Positions 9,279 to 17,068 of a DNA stretch of 64,000 nucleotides are shown here, piece by piece. The notes under the pieces were generated by a model. The model saw nothing but the letters and a program-made list of their open reading frames with translations, did no database searches and was not told where the DNA came from. Position numbers and translations under genes: made by a program. The stretch is taken from NCBI RefSeq assembly GCF_000750635.1, contig NZ_CCDM010000003.1, positions 211,121 through 275,120 of the forward strand. Reading direction: 5' to 3'. Source of the stretch: Oceanobacillus jeddahensis (GTDB taxonomy: Bacteria > Bacillota > Bacilli > Bacillales > Amphibacillaceae). Position 1 is the first letter of the stretch. Every line of letters begins with the position of its first letter.

Positions 9279-9819
9279 GAATAATCCTCCTCGAAATATT
9301 GAAGCTAATATATCATTCTTTGTATAATTCTCATTACATTCTTACTTTAAATCTACCATTGATTTGAATACATATAAAGACATCAAGGTGAAACCCTGTA
9401 ACAAGCATATTGTAATCGGCGTGCGATTATTTCTCCAATTAAAATTTTGGAGCAACCATAGTGATGCTCGTCTGCTGCCTATAGATAAAAAAAGTATGCA
9501 ACAGTGGCTGTAGAGTTTTGATCAATCATTATTATAACAGAAAAACCCTCTTTATATGTTGTTTCTCAACTTTAAATTAAATTATCTAAAATTGAGAAAA
9601 GGATGTCTAAAAATCTCCAAATGAGGAGCAACAAATTAATATCCTTCTACTAAGAACACATACCTTTTAAAGTTCGGGTGCACAAATAATTTCCTAGAGA
9701 CGAATAAGCCTAATCCCAGTTTGTCTAGATTATAGCAGACTACTCTTTTCCTGAATTTTTTTAATACCCGCTTTAAATTCAAAACTTTTTGATTATTATA
9801 TAAAAATGGTAAGGTTTTC
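9279..9819. other. Gene-free stretch between thyA and the csp promoter
   Basis: About 540 nt, AT-rich, with no open frame carrying a ribosome site and codon pattern on either strand. It contains a short CTCCAA/TTGGAG palindrome near 9433-9452. I see no recognisable RNA or repeat in it. Confidence 0.5.
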
Positions 9820-9848
9820 TTGACTATGAAAAAAATTTAAGCTAATAT
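9820..9848 (+). promoter_or_regulatory. Sigma-A promoter for the csp leader
   Basis: The -35 TTGACT (9820-9825) and -10 TAATAT (9843-9848) are separated by exactly 17 nt. Transcription would begin near 9855, about 170 nt upstream of the csp start codon. Confidence 0.75.
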
Positions 9849-9854
9849 AGTTAC

Positions 9855-9957
9855 AAGCAAAGAAGATAGTTCGGAATCATTAGAGTGTAAAGGTAGCTTC
9901 GATAGATAGAAGTGGATGATTATGATCCCGTTCTTCTATCGGAAGCTGCCTTTTTTC
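9855..9957 (+). ncRNA. csp leader RNA / candidate attenuator or small RNA
   Basis: Between the promoter and csp is a two-part hairpin. AGGTAGCTTC (9891-9900) pairs with GAAGCTGCCT (9942-9951), and GATAGAAG (9905-9912) pairs with CTTCTATC (9933-9940). TTTTTT follows directly at 9951-9956. This is a strong intrinsic terminator about 70 nt before the csp start. The transcript is either an independent RNA of about 100 nt or a leader that must be read through to express csp. Confidence 0.55.
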
Positions 9958-10023
9958 ATATTTCGTTCTTCTGCTTTGTAATCACACGCGTTTTACGTGG
10001 AAGTATTTAGGAGGAAATTTAAC

Positions 10024-10224
10024 ATGGAAAACGGAGTAGTAAAATGGTTTAATGCAGAAAAAGGCTACGGGTTTATTCAATTAGAAGAAGGGAATGATAT
10101 TTTCGTACACTATTCTGCCATTCAAGAAGAAGGATTCAAAACTTTAGAAGAAGGACAAGAAGTTTCCTTTGATGTTGTTGAAGGTGAACGTGGTCCACAG
10201 GCTGCAAATGTTGTAAAAAAATAA
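10024..10224 (+). CDS. Cold-shock protein, CspA family
   Basis: Single-stranded RNA/DNA-binding chaperone of 66 residues. RNP1 is KGYGFI at residues 13-18 and RNP2 is DIFVHY at 25-30, on the usual five-strand OB fold. The ATG at 10024 is preceded by AGGAGGAAATTTAAC. An in-frame upstream codon at 9997 lacks a ribosome site. Expression probably depends on the upstream promoter and leader terminator. CspA-family proteins are known antiterminators, which makes feedback through that leader plausible. Confidence 0.95.
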   Translation: MENGVVKWFNAEKGYGFIQLEEGNDIFVHYSAIQEEGFKTLEEGQEVSFDVVEGERGPQAANVVKK

Positions 10225-10239
10225 ATATCATTATAGATG

Positions 10240-10274
10240 AAAGCAGGGTTCTATTTAGGAGCCCTGCTTTTTTT
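10240..10274 (+). terminator. Terminator of csp
   Basis: AGCAGGG and CCCTGCT form the stem, with an inner TC/GGA pairing, followed by a run of seven T, 16 nt past the csp stop. Confidence 0.88.
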
Positions 10275-10410
10275 ATACGTTAAGATGTATAAAGAATGTA
10301 AGGAAAAAAGCTCCACTATACTCCTCCCTCCCTTGCTCAATAAAATGTCCCTTTTATCATTTTACCCACTAAATGCTGTCAAGACTTTCTTTTGTTTGTT
10401 CATTAAAAAG

Positions 10411-10487
10411 TCACAAACTTTTCTAACCAAAAAGTTTGTAAAATAACGAAATCAACCCCTTTGTGAAGAATTGAACGAATTGTGAAA
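10411..10487 (+). promoter_or_regulatory. Putative operator region of the ba3 oxidase operon
   Basis: An inverted repeat, ACAAACTTTT (10413-10422) and AAAAGTTTGT (10430-10439), is followed by two direct TTGTGAA boxes (10461-10467 and 10480-10486) 19 bp apart. TTTGTGAA resembles the ResD half-site recalled from B. subtilis. The positions, 80-155 nt upstream of the first gene, suit an activator. No convincing -35/-10 pair was found downstream. Confidence 0.4.
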
Positions 10488-10568
10488 AGTTTGATTTAGC
10501 CGCGTTTACAGAGCTTTTTTTAGATATGATAGACATATAGGCAAGAAGTTACAAAAGGGGTGAATCAC

Positions 10569-10679
10569 ATGAAAAAACCTGAACCTAATTTAAAAGGTAC
10601 ATTTTTTTCCGTAATTACTATAGGGGTTATTATTCTTATCAGCTGGTTTGCAGTATTTTTATTATTTTTATCGCGCTAA
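10569..10679 (+). CDS. Cytochrome c oxidase subunit IIa (ba3-type), 36 residues
   Basis: Tiny membrane protein. After a polar start (MKKPEPNLKG) a single hydrophobic helix covers residues 11-34 and the chain ends in SR. AAGGGGTGA lies before the ATG. Thermus ba3 oxidase has a one-helix subunit IIa of similar size (CbaD) that replaces the missing helix of subunit II. Position directly before subunits II and I supports the same role here. It is too short for routine gene calling. Confidence 0.85.
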   Translation: MKKPEPNLKGTFFSVITIGVIILISWFAVFLLFLSR

Positions 10680-10697
10680 AGAAGGAGGAGAAAGAGG

Positions 10698-11231
10698 ATG
10701 CATTTACACAAATATGAGAAGGTCTGGCTTATCTTCGGTAGTGGGTCACTTGTATTATTTTTATTAATACTTGGATTTGGAGCATTTTATTTAGGTACAC
10801 ACCCGCAAAGCCACGGAGCTACCATTGACCCTGAAAATATTGAAGCAAACGAAGCGTTTCAGAGAGAAAATCTTGGACTTACACAAGTAGATGATGATAG
10901 ATACATCGTTAATGTTGTGGCAAGTGCCTTCAATTATGACTTAGGAAGTGACGAGGAAGGAAATCCGGTATCACATATTGAAATTCCTAAAGGATCTACG
11001 GTTTTATTTCAAGTAGTCACAACAGATGTTATTCACGGATTTAATGTTGCTGGTACCAACGTTAATATGATGGTTGAACCAGGGTATATCAGCAGCTTGG
11101 AAGTGGAGCTTAATCAAACAGGAGAATTTACATTAGTATGTAACGAATATTGTGGCGTAGGACATCACAATATGTTTGCAACAGTGGAGGTGGTCGACGA
11201 TGAGTCTGGCAATGAAACAGCAGCCGAGTGA
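10698..11231 (+). CDS. cbaB: Cytochrome c oxidase subunit II, ba3-type
   Basis: Electron-entry subunit of 177 residues. One N-terminal membrane anchor (about 11-31) precedes an extracellular cupredoxin domain. The CuA site is visible as C148-x3-C152-x3-H156-x2-M159, with the upstream histidine in DVIHGFN. The single anchor distinguishes it from the two-helix subunit II of caa3 enzymes, and there is no cytochrome c fusion. It overlaps the start of subunit I by 32 nt, implying translational coupling. GAAGGAGGAG precedes the ATG. Confidence 0.92.
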   Translation: MHLHKYEKVWLIFGSGSLVLFLLILGFGAFYLGTHPQSHGATIDPENIEANEAFQRENLGLTQVDDDRYIVNVVASAFNYDLGSDEEGNPVSHIEIPKGSTVLFQVVTTDVIHGFNVAGTNVNMMVEPGYISSLEVELNQTGEFTLVCNEYCGVGHHNMFATVEVVDDESGNETAAE

Positions 11232-12885
11232 AGAAATTAATTTAACACCTTTAAGTATCACAAAACCGCAAGCGAAATTATATCTTTCATTTATGTATGT
11301 GGCATTTATTTCTTTATTTATTGGTGGATTAATGGGTTTATTACAAGTATTGGTACGAACAGGTGATTTTCAACTTCCGCTTGGTATCGGCTATTATCAA
11401 ATACTTACTTTACATGGGGTAATTCTTGCATTAGTATTAACAACATTTTTCATTATTGGGTTCCAATATTCCTTATTAGGTAAAACAGTTGGAATGTCTG
11501 ATAAACAACGAAAGCTTGGCTGGCTTTCTTTTTGGATAATGACGATAGGAACAGCTTTAACAGGAACAGCCATTTTACTTGGTGAAGCAAATGTTCTATA
11601 TACCTTCTATGCACCATTAAAAGCTCATCCTATTTTTTATATCGGGCTTACACTTGTAGTTGTCGGCTCCTGGATTGCGGCTTTTGTAAATTGGCATCAA
11701 GTCTATGTTTGGAAAAAAGCTCATCCGGATCAAAAAACACCGCTTTTAGCATTTATGGTGACGATCAATATGATTATGTGGGTTATTTGTTCCATTGGTG
11801 TAGCAGTAGCCGTTCTGGTCCAATTTATCCCATGGTCATTAGGTTATGCAGAAACAATAAATGTTTTGTTAAGCCGTACGTTATTCTGGTATTTTGGACA
11901 TCCACTTGTTTATTTCTGGTTATTGCCTGCATATATGGCATGGTACGCTATTTTGCCAAAGATTATTGGCGGAAAAATATTTAGTGATTCGTTAGCAAGA
12001 CTTTCTTTTGTTTTGTTCTTGTTTTTCTCTATTCCTGTCGGCTTTCACCATCAGCTGACAGAGCCGGGAATTGACCCGACATGGAAATTTATTCAAGTCG
12101 TTCTTACCTTTATGGTTATTATTCCGAGTTTAATGACCGCATTTTCCATGTTTGCCATGTTCGAAACTACTGGCAGAAAACAAGGTGCAACCGGGCTATT
12201 TGACTGGTTTAAAAAATTACCTTGGAAAGATGTCCGTTTTGTAGCACCGTTTGTAGGAATGCTTGCGTTTATCCCTGGTGGAGCGGGTGGTATTATTAAC
12301 GCATCCCATCAATTGAATACGCTTGTTCATAATACGATCTGGGTTACAGGACACTTTCATTTAACCGTTGCAACAACCGTTATTCTTACTTTCTTTGGAA
12401 TCGCATACTGGCTGATACCGCATTTAACTGGCAGGAAGCTGACTCCAAGGATTCATAAGCTGGGAATATACCAGACGATTATATGGGCTGTCGGCATGCT
12501 GATTATGTCTGGAGCCATGCATATTCAAGGACTCTTAGGAGGTCCAAGAAGATCTTCTTTCTCCGAATACAGCGGTACGGAACAAGCGGCTGAATGGGTT
12601 GGTTATCAAACTGCTCAGGCTGTAGGAGGATCCCTTCTGTTTATTGGTATTGTCCTGATGGTATATATCTTTATAGATTTAGTTGCGTTTGCTCCTGAAG
12701 GTGAAGAAGAATATCCTATTGCAGAAGAAGAAGAGGATGCAGAACCTACACCACGATGGATGGAAAATTGGAAGTTGTGGATTGGAATTACGATCGCTTT
12801 GATTTTATTTGCATATACGATTCCAATGATTGATATTATTCAAAACGCACCGCCAGGATCTCCTCCGTTTGATGGTATTTTATAA
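11200..12885 (+). CDS. cbaA: Cytochrome c oxidase subunit I, ba3-type (B-family heme-copper oxidase)
   Basis: Catalytic subunit of 561 residues with about 13 membrane helices. It reduces O2 and pumps protons. Visible metal-site motifs are the low-spin heme His in LTLHG, HPLVYFWLLP (CuB His and cross-linked Tyr), HHQ (two CuB His) and GHFHLT (heme ligands). The ATG at 11200 was chosen for the GGAGGTGG site 8 nt upstream; the frame is open a little further. The subunit set IIa-II-I without subunits III/IV or heme-synthesis genes is the compact B-family arrangement, usually a high-affinity oxidase for low oxygen. Confidence 0.94.
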   Translation: MSLAMKQQPSEEINLTPLSITKPQAKLYLSFMYVAFISLFIGGLMGLLQVLVRTGDFQLPLGIGYYQILTLHGVILALVLTTFFIIGFQYSLLGKTVGMSDKQRKLGWLSFWIMTIGTALTGTAILLGEANVLYTFYAPLKAHPIFYIGLTLVVVGSWIAAFVNWHQVYVWKKAHPDQKTPLLAFMVTINMIMWVICSIGVAVAVLVQFIPWSLGYAETINVLLSRTLFWYFGHPLVYFWLLPAYMAWYAILPKIIGGKIFSDSLARLSFVLFLFFSIPVGFHHQLTEPGIDPTWKFIQVVLTFMVIIPSLMTAFSMFAMFETTGRKQGATGLFDWFKKLPWKDVRFVAPFVGMLAFIPGGAGGIINASHQLNTLVHNTIWVTGHFHLTVATTVILTFFGIAYWLIPHLTGRKLTPRIHKLGIYQTIIWAVGMLIMSGAMHIQGLLGGPRRSSFSEYSGTEQAAEWVGYQTAQAVGGSLLFIGIVLMVYIFIDLVAFAPEGEEEYPIAEEEEDAEPTPRWMENWKLWIGITIALILFAYTIPMIDIIQNAPPGSPPFDGIL

Positions 12886-12903
12886 GGGGAATTTATCTGG
12901 TAA

Positions 12904-13053
12904 ATGATGAACAAAAAAATATATAAAAACCTCGAAAGTGATTTCAAGCATAAGCTGGACCGTGAATTAACAAAAGCTGAAAAAGAATTTTTTAAATGGA
13001 TTGCAGAAAAACATGTGTCTGAAGAAGGAAAAAAGAATCCATTTATAAAGTAA
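12904..13053 (+). CDS. Small charged protein at the end of the oxidase operon
   Basis: Unrecognised 49-residue protein, Lys/Glu-rich and probably one long helix, with no membrane segment or cysteine. It begins ATGATG 18 nt after cbaA. The AAGGGG site is 12-13 nt before the first ATG, slightly far. It shares the operon terminator. Because it follows the oxidase genes directly it may be an assembly or regulatory factor, but nothing in the sequence shows that. Confidence 0.6.
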   Translation: MMNKKIYKNLESDFKHKLDRELTKAEKEFFKWIAEKHVSEEGKKNPFIK

Positions 13054-13134
13054 CTGTTTCCATGTCTTTTTCAATTCACTGCTAGAGAATGGAAAAATAA
13101 AGCGATTAAATCCTCATGCAACTTGTTAAAACAT

Positions 13135-13177
13135 AAAAAGAATCCGTTTTGAAGGTTAATCAAAACGGATTCTTTTT
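13135..13177. terminator. Strong bidirectional terminator after the oxidase operon
   Basis: AAAAAGAATCCGTTTTGA pairs perfectly with TCAAAACGGATTCTTTTT around a 7-nt loop. The A- and T-tails allow termination in both directions. Confidence 0.92.
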
Positions 13178-13197
13178 ATTAACTTTAGATGAGCTTT

Positions 13198-13436
13198 TCA
13201 AGATATTTTCAGATAACTTGTCATTTTCTGTTTAAGCTTTGAAAATGAAAACTCCACTTTCAATATGAGGGTTATAAGGAACTTACTCTTCTTTTGATTA
13301 ACAACATAATATTTTGATATATCTTCTTGATCATTTTTAGAGTAAATGGTAAGAGGATAAATTTCATTATCCAGAGTAATGAAATACCATATCACTATAT
13401 CCGCTATATTTCCCTTTGCTTGCGTCTGGGTTTTCT
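13198..13436 (-). pseudogene. RelE/HigB-like toxin remnant
   Basis: Read from just after a TAG at about 13437, the minus strand gives a frame whose core, VIWYFITLDNEIYPLTIYSK followed by NDQEDIS, looks like the C-terminal half of RelE/HigB toxins (strand-strand-YxKNxxxDL pattern). Upstream the matching N-terminal half is broken by stops. The leftward region to about 13620 includes a frame reading VEQIRKGILPKRSYKEM that may be more of the same decayed locus. A short GTG-started frame (65 codons) remains open. Resemblance is by eye only. Confidence 0.4.
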
Positions 13437-13630
13437 AGCCTTATTTAACTATTCTATTACCTTTTAATTTTAATCCTGATACTCATTTCCTTTTTCAAAC
13501 TTCTTTACTTCCATGACTTGATAATTATTTTGATTCGTCACATAATTTTCCTCTAATCCTTGCAATCATTTCTTTATAGGATCGTTTAGGCAATATACCT
13601 TTTCTTATTTGTTCTACTTCATTAAGATAA

Positions 13631-14758
13631 CTACTCTTTCTTCCCAAAATATTGATAGTAGTTCGTTTGAATAAATCCATTAAACAGCTTACGTTTCTTT
13701 GTAGCTACTTTTCCGTACATTTTTTCAAATTGTTCATAAGCTGTAATGATATACATACTCCATGATGGATGTTGACTCATAACGCTACCTAAATCTCGAT
13801 ACATCTTCTCTACTTCTTCTCTATCACTTAGACGTTCTCCATACGGCGGGTTACTGATTAAATAGCCATTTTTTTGTTTAATCGCGAGATCGCTGACCTG
13901 CATCTGTTTCCATTGGATCAAATCCCCGAGTCCTGCTTCCAGTGCATTTGCCTGAGCTGTTTCAATCATCTGATGGCTAATATCGGACCCAGTAATGAAT
14001 AAAGGTTGATCATAGTTCGCCACTTCTTCCGCTTCTGTAAAAGCTGTATCCCAATGTTTTTGTTTTACAAAACTCCATTCTTCAGAAGCAAACTCACGAT
14101 TAAATCCAGGCGCAATATTTTGTCCAATAAAAGCAGCTTCAATTAAAATCGTTCCTGAACCACAGAATGGATCGATTAAAGGCTCGTCAGGCTTCCAATT
14201 GGTTAATTTAACAAGTGCTGCAGCAAGCGTCTCTTTTAAAGGAGCTTCCCCCTGCCCGACGCGGTAACCGCGCTTATGTAAGCCTGTCCCAGAAGTATCA
14301 ATCGTCAAGGTTGCTTCATCCTTTAATAGAGCAACTTCTGTTTTATAAAGTGCTCCGGATTCTTCCAGCTTATTGACAAGACCATATTTTAATTTCATAC
14401 GTTCTACAATCGCTTTTTTCACAATGGCTTGACAATCTGGTACACTGTATAAAGTCGATTTGACAGATTTCCCTGATACAGGTATTTGTCCCGTTTCATC
14501 AATATAGTTTTCCCAAGGAAGCGCTTTGGTCTGTTCAAATAATTCATCAAATGTTTTTGCCTGAAACGTGCCAACCAGAATCTTCACGCGGTCAGCTGTT
14601 CTTAACCATAAATTACATCTGGGGATTGCAGAAATTGGCGCGTCAAAGATAACTTTCCCGTTTTCTACAGTTGCTTCATATCCCAGGTCTTTTACTTCTT
14701 TTGCAACAATCGATTCAAGGCCCATCGCTGCTGTAGCAATTAAAGTTACTTGTTTCAT
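13631..14758 (-). CDS. ypsC: THUMP-domain 23S rRNA (guanine-N2) methyltransferase, RlmL/YpsC family
   Basis: SAM-dependent RNA methyltransferase of 375 residues. An N-terminal ferredoxin-like/THUMP region (to about 165) is followed by a Rossmann methyltransferase domain with DPFCGSGTI (motif I) and NPPYGERL (the NPPY catalytic motif). The ATG at 14758 has GAGGG 8 nt upstream; an earlier in-frame codon has none. It lies just past rnpB, as ypsC does in B. subtilis. The exact target nucleotide cannot be read from the sequence. Confidence 0.9.
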   Translation of the reverse strand: MKQVTLIATAAMGLESIVAKEVKDLGYEATVENGKVIFDAPISAIPRCNLWLRTADRVKILVGTFQAKTFDELFEQTKALPWENYIDETGQIPVSGKSVKSTLYSVPDCQAIVKKAIVERMKLKYGLVNKLEESGALYKTEVALLKDEATLTIDTSGTGLHKRGYRVGQGEAPLKETLAAALVKLTNWKPDEPLIDPFCGSGTILIEAAFIGQNIAPGFNREFASEEWSFVKQKHWDTAFTEAEEVANYDQPLFITGSDISHQMIETAQANALEAGLGDLIQWKQMQVSDLAIKQKNGYLISNPPYGERLSDREEVEKMYRDLGSVMSQHPSWSMYIITAYEQFEKMYGKVATKKRKLFNGFIQTNYYQYFGKKE

Positions 14759-14919
14759 TTTTATATCCCTCTCAGGTTTTAATATAGTGTTCATTAGAAA
14801 AACGCCTTAACACAAGGATGTGCAAATTTTGGAATTTCTATAAAAAATCGTTTTTATTATACTTGGTATTTCAACATTTTTACTACGCCATCTTTTAGAT
14901 TTCTTAACGTATAAAAAGA

Positions 14920-14956
14920 AAAAAAGATTCTATTTCATTTTATTGAAAATAGAATC
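14920..14956 (-). terminator. Terminator of rnpB
   Basis: GATTCTATTT pairs with AAATAGAATC around an 11-nt loop, followed on the minus strand by TTTTTTT. It lies just past the RNase P RNA 3' end. Confidence 0.85.
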
Positions 14957-14969
14957 CGTTCGTTAGTAC

Positions 14970-15372
14970 GACCCTTAAATGTCTGATAAGCCATGTTCTG
15001 TTCCATTGTACTACAAACGGTGGTCAACCTCGTACGCCGGTTGTAATCATCTATCTACAGCTATTGCTGTCCCTCGTTCAGTTCATTTCCCTACTAAAGG
15101 ATGCCCCTACCATTATTTGGGTTGCTCACTCGTGGGGTTTACCTCGTTCCACCTAATGTATTTCCACACTAGCTACGTCACTGTGGCACTTTCAAGAGAG
15201 CTTGCATATCACAAAAGTAACTTAGCATAGCTCATCTGCCGTTAGTTTATAAAAACTACCTTGACTTATGACTTCATCAAGCACGAACACTACAGACATC
15301 GCAGCCTGTGTGAGCATGGACTTTCCTCTATATCCAATAAGGACATAGCGATTACATAGACATTTAAGCAAC
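14970..15372 (-). ncRNA. rnpB: RNase P RNA, type B
   Basis: Catalytic RNA of RNase P, about 403 nt, which matures tRNA 5' ends. The minus strand shows the conserved blocks GAGGAAAGTCCATGCTC near the 5' end, AGTGCCACAGTGACG in the middle, and GAACATGGCTTATC near the 3' end. The ends are mutually complementary (TTAAATGTCT with AGACATTTAA, helix P1). It has its own promoter and terminator, and lies between gpsB and ypsC as in B. subtilis. Exact ends may be off by a few nt. Confidence 0.95.
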
Positions 15373-15379
15373 CTAGAAC

Positions 15380-15408
15380 ATTCTAGCAGAATTCGATAGA
15401 TAAATCAA
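15380..15408 (-). promoter_or_regulatory. Promoter of rnpB
   Basis: On the minus strand, -35 TTGATT (15403-15408) and -10 TAGAAT (15380-15385) are 17 nt apart. Transcription would start at about 15372, matching the RNase P RNA 5' end. Confidence 0.8.
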
Positions 15409-15419
15409 ATCTCTATTCC

Positions 15420-15734
15420 TTATTCATCAGAATCAGCGTATCTTTTTCCAAATACAGCTTTTTCGAGATTAGATAAACGTTTTAAAACATCGTAATTCAC
15501 CTGTGAACTTTGTTGTGTTGAACGTGCTCTTGGTGCTTCTGTTGTAGGTCGATTGTTTTTCAATTTTTCAATTTCTTCATTTAAGCGATCAATTTCCTGT
15601 TTGAAATTATCGTAATCTTGAATAATGATATCTAAAAATTCATCTACTTCCTCCTGAGAGTAACCTCTGATCCCTGTTTTAAAATCTTTTTCTAAAATTT
15701 TCTTTCCACTAAGTTGAACGCGATCAATACTCAT
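15420..15734 (-). CDS. gpsB: Cell-division regulator GpsB
   Basis: DivIVA-like coiled-coil protein of 104 residues that shuttles PBP1 between division site and side wall. The N-terminal DivIVA domain is clear: KILEKDFKTGIRGYSQEEVD followed by EFLD. A coiled coil (about 40-65), a short linker and a C-terminal helix (VLKRLSNLEKAVFG) follow. The ATG at 15734 has AGAGGTGAT upstream. Its known partner PonA is encoded about 3 kb away in this window. Confidence 0.95.
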   Translation of the reverse strand: MSIDRVQLSGKKILEKDFKTGIRGYSQEEVDEFLDIIIQDYDNFKQEIDRLNEEIEKLKNNRPTTEAPRARSTQQSSQVNYDVLKRLSNLEKAVFGKRYADSDE

Positions 15735-15828
15735 TACCAAATCACCTCTGAAATATACTATGCTTGTTATTTTCTATCATGTGTTTTCATTTTAACATTA
15801 TTTTATATTAAATAAAGCTATTATAACA

Positions 15829-15858
15829 TAAAAAAGGAAACTGGCTATCAGTCTCCTT
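15829..15858 (-). terminator. Terminator of cdd
   Basis: GGAGACTG pairs with CAGTTTCC (one G-U) around a 5-nt loop, then TTTTTT on the minus strand, about 45 nt past the cdd stop. Confidence 0.75.
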
Positions 15859-15903
15859 CTAAAATTTTAAATCTCTCACAATGATTCGGTTTTAAATTTC
15901 TTT

Positions 15904-16296
15904 TTACTCCATATCTTCCTTCTGAAATGAAAAAGGCAGTAACTGATCTGTGGTGACGGTTTGAACATTTTTGTTTAAATTAGTTAAATGAATTGTCATA
16001 TCCGGATCAAAAAATTCGCTCATTACTTGTCTACAGGTTCCACACGGTGGTACCGGACGTTTTGTATCTGCTGCAACAGCCATTTCTGTAAATTCTGTTT
16101 CCCCGTCGGAAATGGCTTTAAAGATAGCAACCCGTTCTGCACAGCAAGTAGATGGATAAGCCGCATTTTCAATGTTACACCCCGTATAGATTTTACCTGA
16201 ACTTGTTAATAGCGCTGCACCTACTGGAAATTCAGAATAAGGTACATAAGCTTTCGTTCTCATTTGAATTGCTTTTTCCAATAATTTTTCTTTCAT
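15904..16296 (-). CDS. cdd: Cytidine deaminase
   Basis: Zinc enzyme of 130 residues converting cytidine and deoxycytidine to uridine forms in pyrimidine salvage. CNIENAAYPSTCCAERVA carries the first Zn cysteine and the catalytic Glu; PPCGTCRQVM carries the other two Zn cysteines, the all-Cys tetrameric type. In B. subtilis cdd sits near era; here it stands between gpsB and yppE, a small relocation. It follows yppE on the same strand with a 36-nt gap. Confidence 0.95.
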   Translation of the reverse strand: MKEKLLEKAIQMRTKAYVPYSEFPVGAALLTSSGKIYTGCNIENAAYPSTCCAERVAIFKAISDGETEFTEMAVAADTKRPVPPCGTCRQVMSEFFDPDMTIHLTNLNKNVQTVTTDQLLPFSFQKEDME

Positions 16297-16332
16297 GCCA
16301 ATCTTCCCCCTGACTCCATCATCTGAAACGTT

Positions 16333-16692
16333 TTAATTTTCTTCTTCTAGTGTATCTAGTAGTAAATCAAAAACATATCGAATGGATGTATATAGTTCTA
16401 TATATCTTTTTCTTCTGACATCCAAATAATAACTATGCATCAATAATAATTCCATATTTTCTCGTGTGGATTGAATTTGGTTTGGATGTACAGATGCTTT
16501 TCTTTCTTTTACTGCAGCGGAAGCATCTTTTTCCCAGGTTTCTAATAAATCGTAGATAGGTGCCGTTTCTTCTTTTACCAAATTAAAAAAATCTCGATCT
16601 TTTCGATCACTTGGAGCTTCACTATTATCAAATCTTTCTCGTAGTGTTTCTAAATATTGATTTAATTTTTCTGTTTGTTCACTGAGCTTCAT
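16333..16692 (-). CDS. yppE: YppE-family protein (DUF1798)
   Basis: A 119-residue all-helical soluble protein resembling YppE: helices at about 1-20, 33-62 and 73-115, with the conserved HPNQI and SYYLDVRRKRY segments. Family structure is a four-helix bundle of unknown role. Its place between gpsB/rnpB and sspM/recU fits the ypp cluster of B. subtilis. It is probably co-transcribed with cdd. Confidence 0.8.
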   Translation of the reverse strand: MKLSEQTEKLNQYLETLRERFDNSEAPSDRKDRDFFNLVKEETAPIYDLLETWEKDASAAVKERKASVHPNQIQSTRENMELLLMHSYYLDVRRKRYIELYTSIRYVFDLLLDTLEEEN

Positions 16693-16799
16693 TTCATGTC
16701 ATCCTTCAATTTCAAACTGCATATTTTTCTTTTCATGTTTATAAGTGAATTTTATCATATATTCGATAGAAAAGTCATGGACAACATATTCAATAACTT

Positions 16800-16858
16800 A
16801 TTTATCACGGAGAACCGCCCGTAAAGCTCCCGCTGAAATAAGTTTCGTTTTATTATAA
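16800..16858. repeat. Short copy of the CCCGT/TTTCGTTTTA hairpin element
   Basis: Positions 16806-16833 read like the left arm of the palindromic element at 59719 (GGAGAACC-CCCGTAAA-CTCCCGC). They run directly into CTGAAATAAGTTTCGTTTTA, the right end of that element. It looks like an internally deleted copy. Confidence 0.6.
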
Positions 16859-17068
16859 GAGCTGCTTCAATCTTTGAATTTCCGTCTCTGTTTGTCTCAA
16901 GCTATTCGTTTTTGTTTGAAATTGCACCCATACTTCACTATCTACCTTTGCTTTTAATTTTAGATGAATTAAAGCAAGCTGTTCCTGGATTTGTTCTATT
17001 TGTTTTTCCATATCTTTTTTACTGTATCCGTTACTTTCTTCGGGAATGATTGATTTTGAAAGAAGCAT
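16853..17068 (-). CDS. Small coiled-coil protein of unknown function
   Basis: A 71-residue protein with no family I recognise. After a short N-terminus, residues 17-71 form a heptad-patterned helix (Leu/Ile at regular spacing, many Lys, Glu and Gln), so it is probably a coiled-coil dimer. A very good AGGAGGAGAATAAAAT site supports expression. It occupies the place of yppF/yppG in B. subtilis but does not resemble them. Its 3' end abuts a repeat element. Confidence 0.65.
   Translation of the reverse strand: MLLSKSIIPEESNGYSKKDMEKQIEQIQEQLALIHLKLKAKVDSEVWVQFQTKTNSLRQTETEIQRLKQLL

Noticed and set aside
9891-9912. TRAP-binding site in the csp leader
   Set aside because: A few TAG/GAG triplets are present, but there are too few and the spacing is irregular; they are part of the terminator stem.
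10237-10446. Plus-strand frame after csp
   Set aside because: It begins within the csp terminator hairpin and runs through AT-rich DNA and the oxidase operator region; no coding pattern.
14979-15230. Open frame of 83 codons on the plus strand
   Set aside because: It lies antisense within the RNase P RNA gene, whose conserved blocks explain the sequence; no ribosome site.
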